Part shown: piece after piece, positions 27,451 to 36,408 of the stretch | Numbering within the stretch: the first letter of the stretch is position 1 | Layout of the letters: each line of letters opens with the position of its first letter | Assembly: GCA_964495075.1 (NCBI GenBank) | Contig: CAZBUJ010000009.1 | Span: 1-64,000 of the forward strand | Length of the DNA stretch: 64,000 bases | Direction of reading: 5' to 3' | Source: JAFGJQ01 sp964495075 | Lineage (GTDB): Bacteria; Planctomycetota; Phycisphaerae; UBA1845 | The notes under the pieces: generated by a model | The model's database searches: none | What the model was told of the DNA's origin: nothing | The model's input: the letters and a program-made list of their open reading frames with translations, nothing else | Made by a program: the position numbers and the translations under genes

Positions 27451-28047
27451 TGTGTTCGTGACCCGTCAGGGAGGGGCGGAGGCGGGAGGCGAGATCCTCC
27501 ACGTCGAGGCAACCCTGCTTCCCGAAGGCGAGGTCTGGAAACCACCGGTTCGGTCGGCGGGATCCGTGAGAGAGCCGGGCCGCGCATCGAGCCGGCGCGC
27601 ATTGTGTTCTTTCAAAAGACAACGTGATGGACGGGACGGACACGCCGAAGCGTGTCCAGGACGCATTCGAGTTCATCCTGGCGGCCAGTGTTGACAAGGT
27701 GCCGGCCGCGGCGATTCCCGGGCGGCAAGTTACCGGAGGACTTCGCGAGCCCCACGAGAAGCGTCCACGACGGTACGAGCGGCGATGCAAGGCGTGGTGC
27801 AAAGCTCCGGGTGCGTGCTGGGGGGGTGTGCGCACTGCCGCTCCCGCGACGCCGTCCACGAGGTTCCCGGCCGGCCGGATTAAGCCTGTCTCACCCCGAT
27901 TTCACCCCGGTTTCAGAGGCCGCCCTCACACTTGCGGGTGGATCGCTCACGCGACGGACGCCCGATGGCGGTCATCGGACGGCGGGAGTCGCGGGAGAGA
28001 GTCCGTTCGGAGCGATCTATCGCCCCACTTTGTCAGGAGAACACGCA
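27451..28047 (+). other. intergenic stretch without a recognisable gene
   Basis: About 600 nt. A plus-strand frame from 27624 begins with a plausible stretch (DTPKRVQDAFEFILAASVDK) but soon degrades into arginine-rich low-information sequence, so I do not call it. It could be a decayed small gene. The promoter for the exported protein at 28048 should lie near the right end. Confidence 0.35.
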
Positions 28048-28512
28048 ATGGGAAACGTCAGGATTGTTGGAGTCGTGGCAGCCGGTGTGCTCGTGCTCGT
28101 GTTGGGGCTGTCCACGCTGTCGGCCCAGAATCAGCCTCCGAAACCGCCCGGCCACCCGGAAGCACAGGGCAAGGAGGTGACCCTTACGGGCAAGCTCGTC
28201 GACCTGTACTGCTTCATGACAGGCGACCAGCCTGACAAGGACCCGGCCAAGTGCACGGAGATGTGCCTCAAGAAAGGTGTGCCGGCCGCGTTGGAGACCG
28301 ACGATGGACTCCTCCTCCTCGGGAAGGGAGCGAACGGCATCGGCCGCGAGGCGGCCCGCCACGCGCTCAGGATGGTCGAGGTCAAGGGGAAGCTTTACCA
28401 GAAGCACGGGCTTAAGTACCTTGACGTCGCCTCCATCAAGGAGGCCAAGAAGGTCGAGTCGGACGAAGAAGAAGAGGAGGATTGGCAGGACGAGCCGGAG
28501 CCGCAGGAATAA
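28048..28512 (+). CDS. small exported protein with conserved cysteines and acidic tail
   Basis: 154 residues, ATG preceded by GGAGA. A signal peptide (RIVGVVAAGVLVLVLGLSTLSA) is followed by a Pro-rich linker and a compact domain: EVTLTGKLVDLYCFMTG, AKCTEMCLKKGVPAAL, DGLLLLGKGANG and VEVKGKLYQKHGLKYLDVAS. The opening strand with DLYC and later CxxxC resembles small periplasmic OB-fold-like proteins that recur in planctomycetes and delta-proteobacteria, where cysteines may bind metal or form a disulphide. The C-terminus is a run of Glu and Asp. Function unknown. A strong GC hairpin follows 40 nt downstream. Confidence 0.75.
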   Translation: MGNVRIVGVVAAGVLVLVLGLSTLSAQNQPPKPPGHPEAQGKEVTLTGKLVDLYCFMTGDQPDKDPAKCTEMCLKKGVPAALETDDGLLLLGKGANGIGREAARHALRMVEVKGKLYQKHGLKYLDVASIKEAKKVESDEEEEEDWQDEPEPQE

Positions 28513-28552
28513 TGCGGCGGACCGGCTAAAGAGCAACGCCCAGACAAGAATC

Positions 28553-28581
28553 CGGGGGGCGGCCCACGACGCCGCCCCCCG
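28553..28581 (+). terminator. GC-rich hairpin, possible terminator
   Basis: An 11-bp perfect inverted repeat with a 7-nt loop (left arm CGGGGGGCGGC, loop CCACGAC, right arm the exact complement) begins 40 nt after the stop of the exported protein gene. No T-run follows, so intrinsic termination is uncertain; it may instead protect the 3' end of the transcript. The rest of the gap up to 28856 contains no gene that I can support. Confidence 0.5.
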
Positions 28582-28856
28582 ACGATTTGCCGTTGCCGGC
28601 GAAATCGCGCCAAGGCACGTCGAAGAAAGCCAAGTACACCGTCGTGGAGGACGAAGGCTCGGCCGCCAAGGACATGGTCGACGTGCCCTCCTGGCCATGC
28701 CGCGCCGTCGTGAGCACCTGTGCGGAGACCCGGGCCCGGAAGCCGGCGGACCGGGAACGCGACGGCGAATCGGGCGGCCAGATCATTACGAGCTTCGCGC
28801 ATGGGGCAGCGGTCGCTTTGGACCGTCGGGCGGCGGCGAGGGAGGAGGTAAGCCGG

Positions 28857-30119
28857 TTGGCAATCTGGTTGTGGGTCGGGTTTGTTGTGCTGGTGCTGGG
28901 TATGCTGGCCCTGGACCTGGGCGTGTTTCACCGCAAGACCCACGCGGTGACCATCTCCGAAGCCGCGGTGTGGACAACGGTGTGGGTAATCCTCAGTTTG
29001 CTTTTCAACGCCAGCGTCTATTGGCTGTACGAACATAACGTCCTGGGGATCGGCCAGGCGATCGGGCACCAGCTTTCCGGCGGCCAGGCCGCCCTTCAGT
29101 TTTTCACCGGCTATATCATCGAGAAGTCTCTAAGTCTCGACAATATCTTCGTCATCGCCATGATCTTCGCCTACTTTCAGATTCCGGCCGTGTTCCAGCA
29201 CCGCGTACTTTTCTGGGGCATCCTCGGCGCGCTGGCGATGCGCGGGGCCATGATCGCCGCGGGAACCGTGCTTATTCACCGTCTGTCATGGATCACCTAC
29301 GTCTTCGGAGTGTTGTTGATCTTGACGGCAGTAAGGTTGCTCGTGGTCCGGCATGACAACTTGGAGCCCGATCGGAACGTGCTGGTCAGATTGGCGCGGA
29401 GAATCTATCCGGTCACCGCGGAGCTGGACGGGCAGAAGTTCTTCACGCGCCTCGCGGGTGGGCGCGCGATCACGCCGTTGCTGGTCGTGCTGCTGGTTGT
29501 GGAGAGCACCGACGTCCTGTTCGCGGTGGATTCGATCCCCGCCATCTTCGCCGTCACCCAGGACCCTTTCATCGTGTTCACTTCGAACGTGTTTGCCATC
29601 CTGGGCCTGCGGTCGCTTTACTTCGTGCTGGCTGGCGTAATGGACAAGTTTCGCTACCTCAAGACCAGTCTCGTGTTCCTGCTGGCCTTCGTCGGATTCA
29701 AGATGCTCCTCGCTCACCACTATCCGATACCCACGCTCGTGTCCCTGGGGATTATCAGTGGGATCCTGTCCGTGGGGGTCTTGGCTTCCATCCTCGCAGG
29801 TCACCGCGACCGTGCCGCCCTCGTCTCGCCGCTCGCTGACGAACTGGAAGACTTGGCCAAGTACTCCTGGCGGCAGGCCCGCCGCATCGTGATTGCCCTG
29901 TTTGGCGCGACGATTCTGGTCATCGGAATCGCGATGATCGTGCTTCCCGGACCGGCAATCGTGCTGATCCCCGCCGGCTTGGCGATCCTCGGAACCGAAT
30001 TCCTGTGGGCCCGGCAGCTCCTTGGAAAGATGGCGAGGAAAGGGACCACGCTGACCCAGAAGCTGCGGCATACGATCCCCGGCGGTGGAACGGGAAACGA
30101 TGCCGGTGATCGCCGCTGA
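28857..30119 (+). CDS. TerC-family membrane protein fused to a PGPGW-type C-terminal segment
   Basis: 420 residues starting at TTG 28857, chosen because GGAGGAGG lies 7 nt upstream and the membrane domain begins right after. Residues 1-320 are TerC: DNIFVIAMIFAYF, ALAMRGAMIAAG, ESTDVLFAVDSIPAIFAVTQ and GLRSLYFVLAG are its signatures; conserved aspartates in membrane helices are associated with metal export (manganese or tellurite resistance). The last roughly 90 residues (RIVIALFGATILVIGIAMIV, LPGPAIVLIPAGLAILGTEF) match the PGPGW transmembrane family, with PGPA in place of PGPG. A TerC-PGPGW fusion is less common than either alone. Cytoplasmic membrane. Reading frame upstream to 28587 is not protein-like and is excluded. 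Confidence 0.88.
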   Translation: MAIWLWVGFVVLVLGMLALDLGVFHRKTHAVTISEAAVWTTVWVILSLLFNASVYWLYEHNVLGIGQAIGHQLSGGQAALQFFTGYIIEKSLSLDNIFVIAMIFAYFQIPAVFQHRVLFWGILGALAMRGAMIAAGTVLIHRLSWITYVFGVLLILTAVRLLVVRHDNLEPDRNVLVRLARRIYPVTAELDGQKFFTRLAGGRAITPLLVVLLVVESTDVLFAVDSIPAIFAVTQDPFIVFTSNVFAILGLRSLYFVLAGVMDKFRYLKTSLVFLLAFVGFKMLLAHHYPIPTLVSLGIISGILSVGVLASILAGHRDRAALVSPLADELEDLAKYSWRQARRIVIALFGATILVIGIAMIVLPGPAIVLIPAGLAILGTEFLWARQLLGKMARKGTTLTQKLRHTIPGGGTGNDAGDRR

Positions 30120-30904
30120 CGGGCGGAGTTCGGCGGACGAGGTTCTTCCGGATCACCCCGCCGGGGTCCCGTACACCACCGGCATGATGGCCCGCCGAAA
30201 CGCGGAGCCGCGAATGTCGCTGGCGTGGCGACGAGCGCATCGCGAAGGGCGATACAGGTCGATGTGCCGGGCGGCGTCATTGCTCCGGTGCGAGGTTCAG
30301 TGGCGCGGGCGAGACCAAAGGGGTCGCCGGAATCGCGAGGAATCGGCTTCCGGCGGGCTAGGGAATATACGTATCGCGTAATTCCCGGGGCATCATTCGC
30401 GGCGGCATTGTGGGGTATCGAGTACTTCAGTCCCGCCGGGGCATGCGGCCCGGGCGGGCGGAGGGGGCGGGCGTGCGTCCGGTCCGGGTTGTCGATGGCG
30501 GAGCAGCGGAACCGTCCCCCGTCCCAGTACTGATGCGTGCGATCGACGTGGGTTGGGCCCGACGTGAACGCCGCGTGAGACGCTTCGCGGGCGGCCGCAC
30601 GGCCCCGGTGACATCGCCAATAAGCACCGTCGCGGAATGAAGAAACGTGTTTTCGTCACACCCCGCCCGGCGGGTGGTGAGAGGTTTCGTTCACGCCGTC
30701 CGCCGACCATTTGGGCGGCAGGTTCGGGAATTTTGGTGAGGGAGCGAGACCGATTTGTTATGGTGACAGCTTACCGAATCTGTTGCGGGTCTTGCAGTTT
30801 GGTGCGTTCGGTGTTCCGGGATGAAGCGGTCGGGCGGCGTTCACCGGCAGCCACATCGAGTCGTGGCCGATTCCGCGTTGGTGCGTGCGCCCCAGGGGGT
30901 AGTC
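30120..30904 (+). other. long intergenic stretch before the multi-PAS kinase
   Basis: About 785 nt with no believable gene on either strand. The last 170 nt (from about 30735) are less GC-rich and probably include the kinase promoter, but no clear -35/-10 pair or repeat of the type at 938 and 3567 is visible. Confidence 0.35.
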
Positions 30905-33900
30905 ATGCGTGACGCCAGCAAATCCAAGGCCCAACTGATCGCGGAGTTGCATTCCCTCCGCGCGCGGGTCGCCGCCCTGGAAGGCAGCTTGGTCGCCGCA
31001 GGCGGCGACCGTGGTGTCGACCTGCCCGCGGCCTTCTATCGCGAGATTATCGAGACCGCACACGGGGTCCCTTACCAGTTGAATATCGAGACGGGGGAGT
31101 ACGTCTACATCGGGCCCGGAATCAACGACTGGCTCGACGTCGCGGCGGAGCAGTTCACACGCCGGTGTTACCTGGATGCCATTGAAGAAGTGGATTTGGC
31201 TGATTCACTCCCGTTTGACGGCAAGGAATCGTATCACGCCGCGTTCGCGCGGGGCGAGGTGGCCCGCTATCACGCCCACGTGCGGGTCCGGACGCCGCAC
31301 GATGGGCCCAAATGGCTCAGCGACTGTGCGGTGCCGATTCGTGACGAGTCCGGTCGGGTGGTCGGCTCGCTGGGCATTCTGCAGGACATCACCGACCGCA
31401 AGAAGTCGGAACAGGTGATCCGGGAGAGCGAGCGACAACTGCGCCTCGCGTTGACGCATATGCCGGTCATGGTTATGGCTCTCGATGACCGGGACACCAT
31501 TATCGTGTGGAACCAGGAGTGTGAGCGCGTCACCGGCTACGGGGCGGACGAGGTGGTGGGGGACCCGGGAGCCCTGGAGCGGCTTTACCCCGATCCCAGG
31601 TACCGGGCCGACCTGCTCGCCGAATGGCAGTCGCGGGCGGGGGATTACCGCGACTGGGAGTGCACGCTGACCCGCAAGGACGGCTCGACCCGCGTGGTCG
31701 CGTGGTCGGCCCAGTCGAGTCGATGCCGGATTCCCGGCTGGCATCGCTGGGCGGTCGGGGTGGACGTCACGCAACGGCTGAACGCCGAAGCGGCCACCCG
31801 CGCGAAGGACCAGTTGTTGCAGGCAATCATCGAGGGCACGGACGACGCCGTGTTCGTCAAGGACGGTGAAGGGCGCTACCTGCTGGTCAACTCGGCGGAC
31901 GCGTTGGGCACGGGGCGGAGTGTTGCCGAGGTCATTGGCTTGACCGACCGGGACCTGTTCCCGCCCGCGTTGACCGGGGCCATCGAAGAGAGTGATCGGC
32001 AGGTCATCGACTCGAAGCAGAAAAAGGTCTACGAGCAGGATTTCGACGTACCGGGACGCGGTCGCCGGACCTATTCCATTGCGAAGCATCCGTATTTCGG
32101 GGCCGACGGCACGGTCGCCGGCGTGGTCGGCATCGGGCGGGACATCACCGCCCGCAAGCGGGCCGAGGAGGAGCTGCGGCGGCAGAAGGAGTTCGCCGAG
32201 GGGCTCATCGATACGGCCCAGGCCGTCGTGCTGGTGCTCGACTCGCAGGGGCGAGTCCTTTCGTTCAACCGGTACATGGAGCGCCTTTGCGGCTACCGGC
32301 TCGACGAAGTGCAGGGGCGGGACTGGTTCGACGTGTTTCTGCCCGAGTGGGATCGCGATGCCATTCGGTCGTTGTTCAGCAAGTCCATCCGCGGGCGATC
32401 GGTGTCGGGCAACGTGAATCCGATCGTCACCAAGGACGGGCGGCTGGTCGACGTGGAGTGGCATGACACGGTGATTACCGACGGCGACGGGCGCATCACC
32501 GGTTTGCTGGCCATCGGGCAGGACATCACCGACCGGCTGCGGGCGGAGCAGGAGTTGCGGAAGGGGCACGAGGAGCTGGAGCAGCGGGTGGCGGAGCGGA
32601 CGGCGGCGCTGGCGGCGTCCGAATCGCGGTGGCGATCGTTGCTGGACACCATCCCGCACGGCATCGCCGAATGCGACGCGGACGGAACGATCACCTTTGC
32701 CGGTCCGTCGCTCGATCAAATGATGGGCCGACCGTCGGGCGGACTGGCCGGCTGGAAGATCTGGGACCTGTTCGACCCCGCTGAGGCCTCGGGGCTTCCG
32801 GAGCAGCACTGGCGGGCCGTGTTGCGCGACCATCCGACGCCGACGCCCTGCGTGACACGCGGTCGGGCCCCGTGCTGGACGGAACTCGTGTTCCAGGTCG
32901 ACTGGGACTACCGGCGGGCCGAGAACGGTCAGGTCGTCGGGCTCGTGGCCGTCATCACGGACATCACGGCTCGCACGCACGCCCAGCAGCAGCTCCTGCG
33001 CAGCCAGAAGCTGATCCAGAAGACAAGTGACACAATGCCGACACTGCTGTTCATTTACGAGTACGAGGGCGGGGCGCTCAAGTTCATGAACAAACGGTGC
33101 ACCGAGTTCTTCGCCCTTTCGCCGGATCACGTGGCGTCGATGCGGGAGGATTACATCCTCCGCCACGTTCACAGTGATGACCAGCAACAAGTGTCGGCGG
33201 TGCGGGCCCGAATCGGGGCGTTGGCCGACGGGGAGCAGCTCGAGTGGGAGTTGCGCCTGCGGAACCACTACGGCGAGTGGCGGTGGCTGCGGTTCTGGTA
33301 CACGGTGTTCAGCCGCACGGAGGACGGCGCGGCGGACCAGGTCCTCGCGACGGCCATTGACGTGACGGAGCGAAAGGAGGCGGTCCAGGCCCTGATCGCG
33401 TCGGAGCGGGAGAAGTCGCTGATCCTTCGCAGCGTGTCCGAGCATGTCTACTACCAGGATGCGAACTTCCGGGTGTTGTGGGCCAACCGGGCGGCGGCCG
33501 AGGCGTTGGATCGGTCTCCCGACGAGCTGATCGGTCGGTACTGCTACGAGTTGTGGCAGCACTGCGTGGAGCCGTGTGTCGATTGCCCGGTTGCCCAAGC
33601 CCGGGAGTCCGGGCGAGAAGTGGTCACCGACAAGGAAGGACCCGACGGCCGGGTCTGGCACATTCGGGCGTACCCGGTGTTCGACGAGACGCATCAGCTC
33701 TGTGGCACGGTCGTGGTGTCTGCGGAGATCACGGAAGCCAGGCGGAACGAGGCGGAGAGGGCGAATCTGCAGGAGCAGTTGCACGGGGCCCAGAAGATGG
33801 AGGCCGTCGGGCTGCTGGCCAGCGGGACCGCCCATGACTTCAATAATCTGTTGACGGTGATCCTGGCGAGCACGCGGCAGCTACGCCTCGTCACCGCGGG

Positions 33901-34945
33901 CCAGGACGACGCTCAGTCGGCGCTGGCGGCGATTGAAGAGGCGGCCCATCAGGCGGAAGAGGTGACGAGGTCGTTACTGCTCTTCTGCCACCGGATGCCG
34001 GGGGAGAAGGAGCCGGTCGACGTCGGGGCGGTGGTGCAGGGGTCGGTTCGCCTGATCCAGCGTTTGCTGCCGGCGTCGATCGACGTGTCCGCTCGTGTGT
34101 CCAGCGAATTCACGCCGTGCGTGCATGCCGACAAGACGCAACTGCAACAGATCATTCTGAATCTCGCGATCAACGCCCGCGACGCAATGCCGGACGGGGG
34201 GCAACTGGTGTTGTCGGTTTCCGAGGCGACGGGCGCGGAGATGCGCGAGCGGGGCGTGGCGTGTGGCGAGAGCGACGTCTACATGCGGCTGGACGTGGAG
34301 GACACGGGAACGGGCATGTCGCCGGACGTGCAAGCCCGCGTCTTCGAGCCGTTTTTCACCACCAAAGAGCGCGGGCAGGGCACCGGGTTGGGCCTCGCCG
34401 TCGTGCACGGGATCGTCGAGGAGCATCGCGGCTGTGTCTTCGTGCGGTCGGTGGTGGGGGTGGGATCGACGTTCAGTGTTTTCCTGCCCTGCGTGGCCTG
34501 TGCCGCCCGGGAGGAGGTCGAGCCGGCGGAGACGGCGATGGCGCCGGGGGACGGTGAGACGGTGCTGCTGGCCGAAGATCACCGGCACGTGCGGGAGATC
34601 ATCGCCGCCACGCTCGATTCGCTGGGGTACGGTGTTGTTCAGGTCGACGACGGTCCGTCGCTGCTGGAGCGCTTCGCGCAATGCGGTGATCGGATCGGGC
34701 TGATGCTGGTCGACGTTGACCTGCCGACGTGCAGTGGTCTGGACTGTGTGCGGCAGTTGCGGGCGGACGGCGTCGACGTACCGACCATCCTGATGACCGG
34801 TCGAGCGGATGTCGGGTCCGACGTGGCGCCCGACGATCGGACGATTCTGCTGCGCAAGCCGTTCCAGATGTCGGATCTGGCCGCGTTGCTTCGCCACGTG
34901 CTGGCCGGTCCGGCGGCGGGGCACGCGGTTGAACACGCCACGTGA
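30905..34945 (+). CDS. 1346-aa multi-PAS hybrid histidine kinase
   Basis: A soluble kinase beginning at ATG 30905 (GGGGGT upstream). A short N-terminal coiled coil is followed by about seven PAS modules (approximately 45-170, 175-295, 300-425, 430-550, 590-710, 720-845 and 850-965), most ending with the ITDRK/ITARK-type PAC motif. HisKA has His976 in SGTAHDFNN; HATPase_c follows (NLAINARDAMPDGG, GTGLGLAVV); a C-terminal receiver has Asp near 1268 (MLVDVDLPTC) and Lys in LLRKPF. The kinase core is closest in wording to the 688-aa kinase at 4341. One PAS has CVEPCVDCPVAQA, a cysteine cluster as in several redox-type PAS domains. The NarL regulator 650 nt downstream on the same strand is its likely output. 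Confidence 0.92.
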   Translation: MRDASKSKAQLIAELHSLRARVAALEGSLVAAGGDRGVDLPAAFYREIIETAHGVPYQLNIETGEYVYIGPGINDWLDVAAEQFTRRCYLDAIEEVDLADSLPFDGKESYHAAFARGEVARYHAHVRVRTPHDGPKWLSDCAVPIRDESGRVVGSLGILQDITDRKKSEQVIRESERQLRLALTHMPVMVMALDDRDTIIVWNQECERVTGYGADEVVGDPGALERLYPDPRYRADLLAEWQSRAGDYRDWECTLTRKDGSTRVVAWSAQSSRCRIPGWHRWAVGVDVTQRLNAEAATRAKDQLLQAIIEGTDDAVFVKDGEGRYLLVNSADALGTGRSVAEVIGLTDRDLFPPALTGAIEESDRQVIDSKQKKVYEQDFDVPGRGRRTYSIAKHPYFGADGTVAGVVGIGRDITARKRAEEELRRQKEFAEGLIDTAQAVVLVLDSQGRVLSFNRYMERLCGYRLDEVQGRDWFDVFLPEWDRDAIRSLFSKSIRGRSVSGNVNPIVTKDGRLVDVEWHDTVITDGDGRITGLLAIGQDITDRLRAEQELRKGHEELEQRVAERTAALAASESRWRSLLDTIPHGIAECDADGTITFAGPSLDQMMGRPSGGLAGWKIWDLFDPAEASGLPEQHWRAVLRDHPTPTPCVTRGRAPCWTELVFQVDWDYRRAENGQVVGLVAVITDITARTHAQQQLLRSQKLIQKTSDTMPTLLFIYEYEGGALKFMNKRCTEFFALSPDHVASMREDYILRHVHSDDQQQVSAVRARIGALADGEQLEWELRLRNHYGEWRWLRFWYTVFSRTEDGAADQVLATAIDVTERKEAVQALIASEREKSLILRSVSEHVYYQDANFRVLWANRAAAEALDRSPDELIGRYCYELWQHCVEPCVDCPVAQARESGREVVTDKEGPDGRVWHIRAYPVFDETHQLCGTVVVSAEITEARRNEAERANLQEQLHGAQKMEAVGLLASGTAHDFNNLLTVILASTRQLRLVTAGQDDAQSALAAIEEAAHQAEEVTRSLLLFCHRMPGEKEPVDVGAVVQGSVRLIQRLLPASIDVSARVSSEFTPCVHADKTQLQQIILNLAINARDAMPDGGQLVLSVSEATGAEMRERGVACGESDVYMRLDVEDTGTGMSPDVQARVFEPFFTTKERGQGTGLGLAVVHGIVEEHRGCVFVRSVVGVGSTFSVFLPCVACAAREEVEPAETAMAPGDGETVLLAEDHRHVREIIAATLDSLGYGVVQVDDGPSLLERFAQCGDRIGLMLVDVDLPTCSGLDCVRQLRADGVDVPTILMTGRADVGSDVAPDDRTILLRKPFQMSDLAALLRHVLAGPAAGHAVEHAT

Positions 34946-35600
34946 CGTGGCTCGTCGCCTCGCGCCGCCGCCAGCCGTTGCGGCCGCTGTTCTAGAGCGG
35001 ACGCCCTATCTGGCCGTGGGGGTTGCGGGTGTGGCGGGGCGGGTGTCACGGGGTAGTGCCCCGGAGTCCGCCCGGCCGGTCGGCGCGTCCGCGTGGCGCG
35101 GTCGCGCTGGAAGGCGTCACGAGGGCGACTCCACGTCGAGGCGACAACGAATTTAAGAAAGAGCTTTATTCATACGAGATTCTCCTTACATTGGTCGATA
35201 ATGATGGTGTTGTGCAGGCGTAGGATGGGTCGGGGAAGCTGATGGCTGCGTGTGAGGGGAAGGGTTCCGAATCTGGAATGCGACCCACGCGCTGGTTCTT
35301 TTCGTACCGATGTTCCCAGCCGACCGCGCAGTATGTGACGTTTGTGGCGACGGCATTCGTCGGCGCGACGGTCGTGGCATGGGCGCGTCGGGTGCGCGGC
35401 TTCGTGGCGACGGGACGGTCGGAGCCGACGTGTGGGTTCGGTGCGCTGGTGCGGTGTGATGAGGGGCGGATCGCTTCGCCATCCATGTGACTAGTCCGGA
35501 TGACGGGAGGGACGTGAAAGAGGCGGGCGGGGGAGCGGGATCGTGCGGCGGGCCGCGTGGTCCGCGGCGACGAGCACGGGTCCAATCGTAGGGGAATGCA
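34946..35600 (+). other. intergenic stretch with an orphan ribosome site on the minus strand
   Basis: About 650 nt between kinase and regulator. A markedly AT-rich island lies at about 35150-35215. On the minus strand it contains AAGGAG (35182-35187), 8 nt, and ATG at 35173, followed by only six codons before TAA (35153-35155). This looks like a real translation start without a gene: a truncated gene or a tiny peptide. A minus-strand frame from about 35490 to 35166 is open but not protein-like. Otherwise I see nothing. Confidence 0.35.
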
Positions 35601-36239
35601 ATGGACCGGATCACCGTACTGCTCGCGGATGACCATGCGCTGGTCCGCGAGGTGCTTGAGACCTGCCTGCGTTCCATTCCTGATTTTGCCGTGGTCGGGA
35701 GCGTGGGGAACGCGGAGGAGGCGGTCAACTGGACGTCCCATCTCCGGCCGCGCGTGGTCGTGATGGACATCGACATGCCAGGGCTGGGGGCGTTCGAGGC
35801 GGGCGAGTTGATTCAGCAGGTCAGTCCGCAGACGCGCGTCATCTACCTGAGCGCATTCGTGCACGACTGCTACATCGAGCAGGCCCTGCACGTGGAGGCG
35901 TCGGGGTACATTTCCAAGTCCGAGCCACCGGAAGCGGTCATCGAGGCGATTCGGAAGGTGGCGTCCGGATTCGCGTACTTCTCGCCGGAGGTGCGGTCCC
36001 GTATGGTGGTGAACTCGCGAGGGGCGGGCGTGACACGGACATCGACGCTGACGCGGCGGGAGCGGGAGATTCTGCCGCTGGTGGCCCTGGGGGTCTCCAA
36101 GCGGGACATCGCCCGTCAGATCTGCGTGAGTGAGCGGACCGTCAACACGCACTGCGCGAATATGATGGCCAAGCTCGACATCCACGATCGCGTGGGATTG
36201 ACTCGGCTCGCCATTCGCGAGGGCATGGTGGACGCCTAG
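35601..36239 (+). CDS. NarL/FixJ-type response regulator
   Basis: 212 residues: receiver with LADDH pocket, Asp56 (VMDIDMPG) and Lys in GYISK; LuxR-type helix-turn-helix with LTRREREILPLVALGVSKRD and SERTVNTHCANMMAKLDI. The ATG at 35601 has GGGGA upstream. It is the third paralogue of the window (others at 3688 and 11894); all keep the ending IREG. It is not coupled by overlap to a kinase, unlike the other two, but the 1346-aa hybrid kinase precedes it on the same strand. It converges with the glycan operon at 36409. Confidence 0.92.
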   Translation: MDRITVLLADDHALVREVLETCLRSIPDFAVVGSVGNAEEAVNWTSHLRPRVVVMDIDMPGLGAFEAGELIQQVSPQTRVIYLSAFVHDCYIEQALHVEASGYISKSEPPEAVIEAIRKVASGFAYFSPEVRSRMVVNSRGAGVTRTSTLTRREREILPLVALGVSKRDIARQICVSERTVNTHCANMMAKLDIHDRVGLTRLAIREGMVDA

Positions 36240-36315
36240 CAGCGCAGTGGAACCATCGTACGACACATGAGCGGCACGCAGTGTCGCGGTTTGCGCGTGA
36301 ACGATACCCGGCGCT

Positions 36316-36405
36316 GGCCGCGGCGGAGGCGGGCGGCATGTCGACGAGGCCGTCAACGACAACACGCGTGGTCTCGGGGGTGGTCGGGTTCCAGTTTGGG
36401 CGCGA
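36316..36405 (-). repeat. duplicated 3' tail of the neighbouring glycosyltransferase-like gene
   Basis: This non-coding stretch repeats 36421-36510 with an exact 105-bp offset, for example GTCGACGAGGCCGTC and GGGGGTGGTCGGGTT in both. On the minus strand the coding copy gives FNPTTPDAMRVFIDGLVDAP and the downstream copy, past the stop codon, gives WNPTTPETTRVVVDGLVDMP. Many differences are conservative at protein level, so the copy diverged under selection before being stranded. It may be the last part of a deleted tandem paralogue. Confidence 0.7.
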
Positions 36406-36408
36406 AGT

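Noticed and set aside
27624..28047. Possible small gene before the exported protein
   Set aside because: Only the first 20 or so codons look protein-like, there is no good ribosome site, and the rest is arginine/proline-rich.
28587..28856. N-terminal extension of the TerC gene
   Set aside because: The open frame continues upstream, but a strong GGAGGAGG site points to TTG 28857, and the extension has no homology-like features.
31205..33835. 876-codon open frame on the minus strand opposite the multi-PAS kinase
   Set aside because: Pure antisense shadow: proline/arginine/histidine-rich, no domain signature, while the plus strand encodes clear PAS domains.
35166..36365. 399-codon minus-strand frame across the NarL regulator
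   Set aside because: Antisense to an intact response regulator; composition typical of shadows in GC-rich DNA. Only its far end, beyond the regulator, is non-overlapping and is not protein-like.
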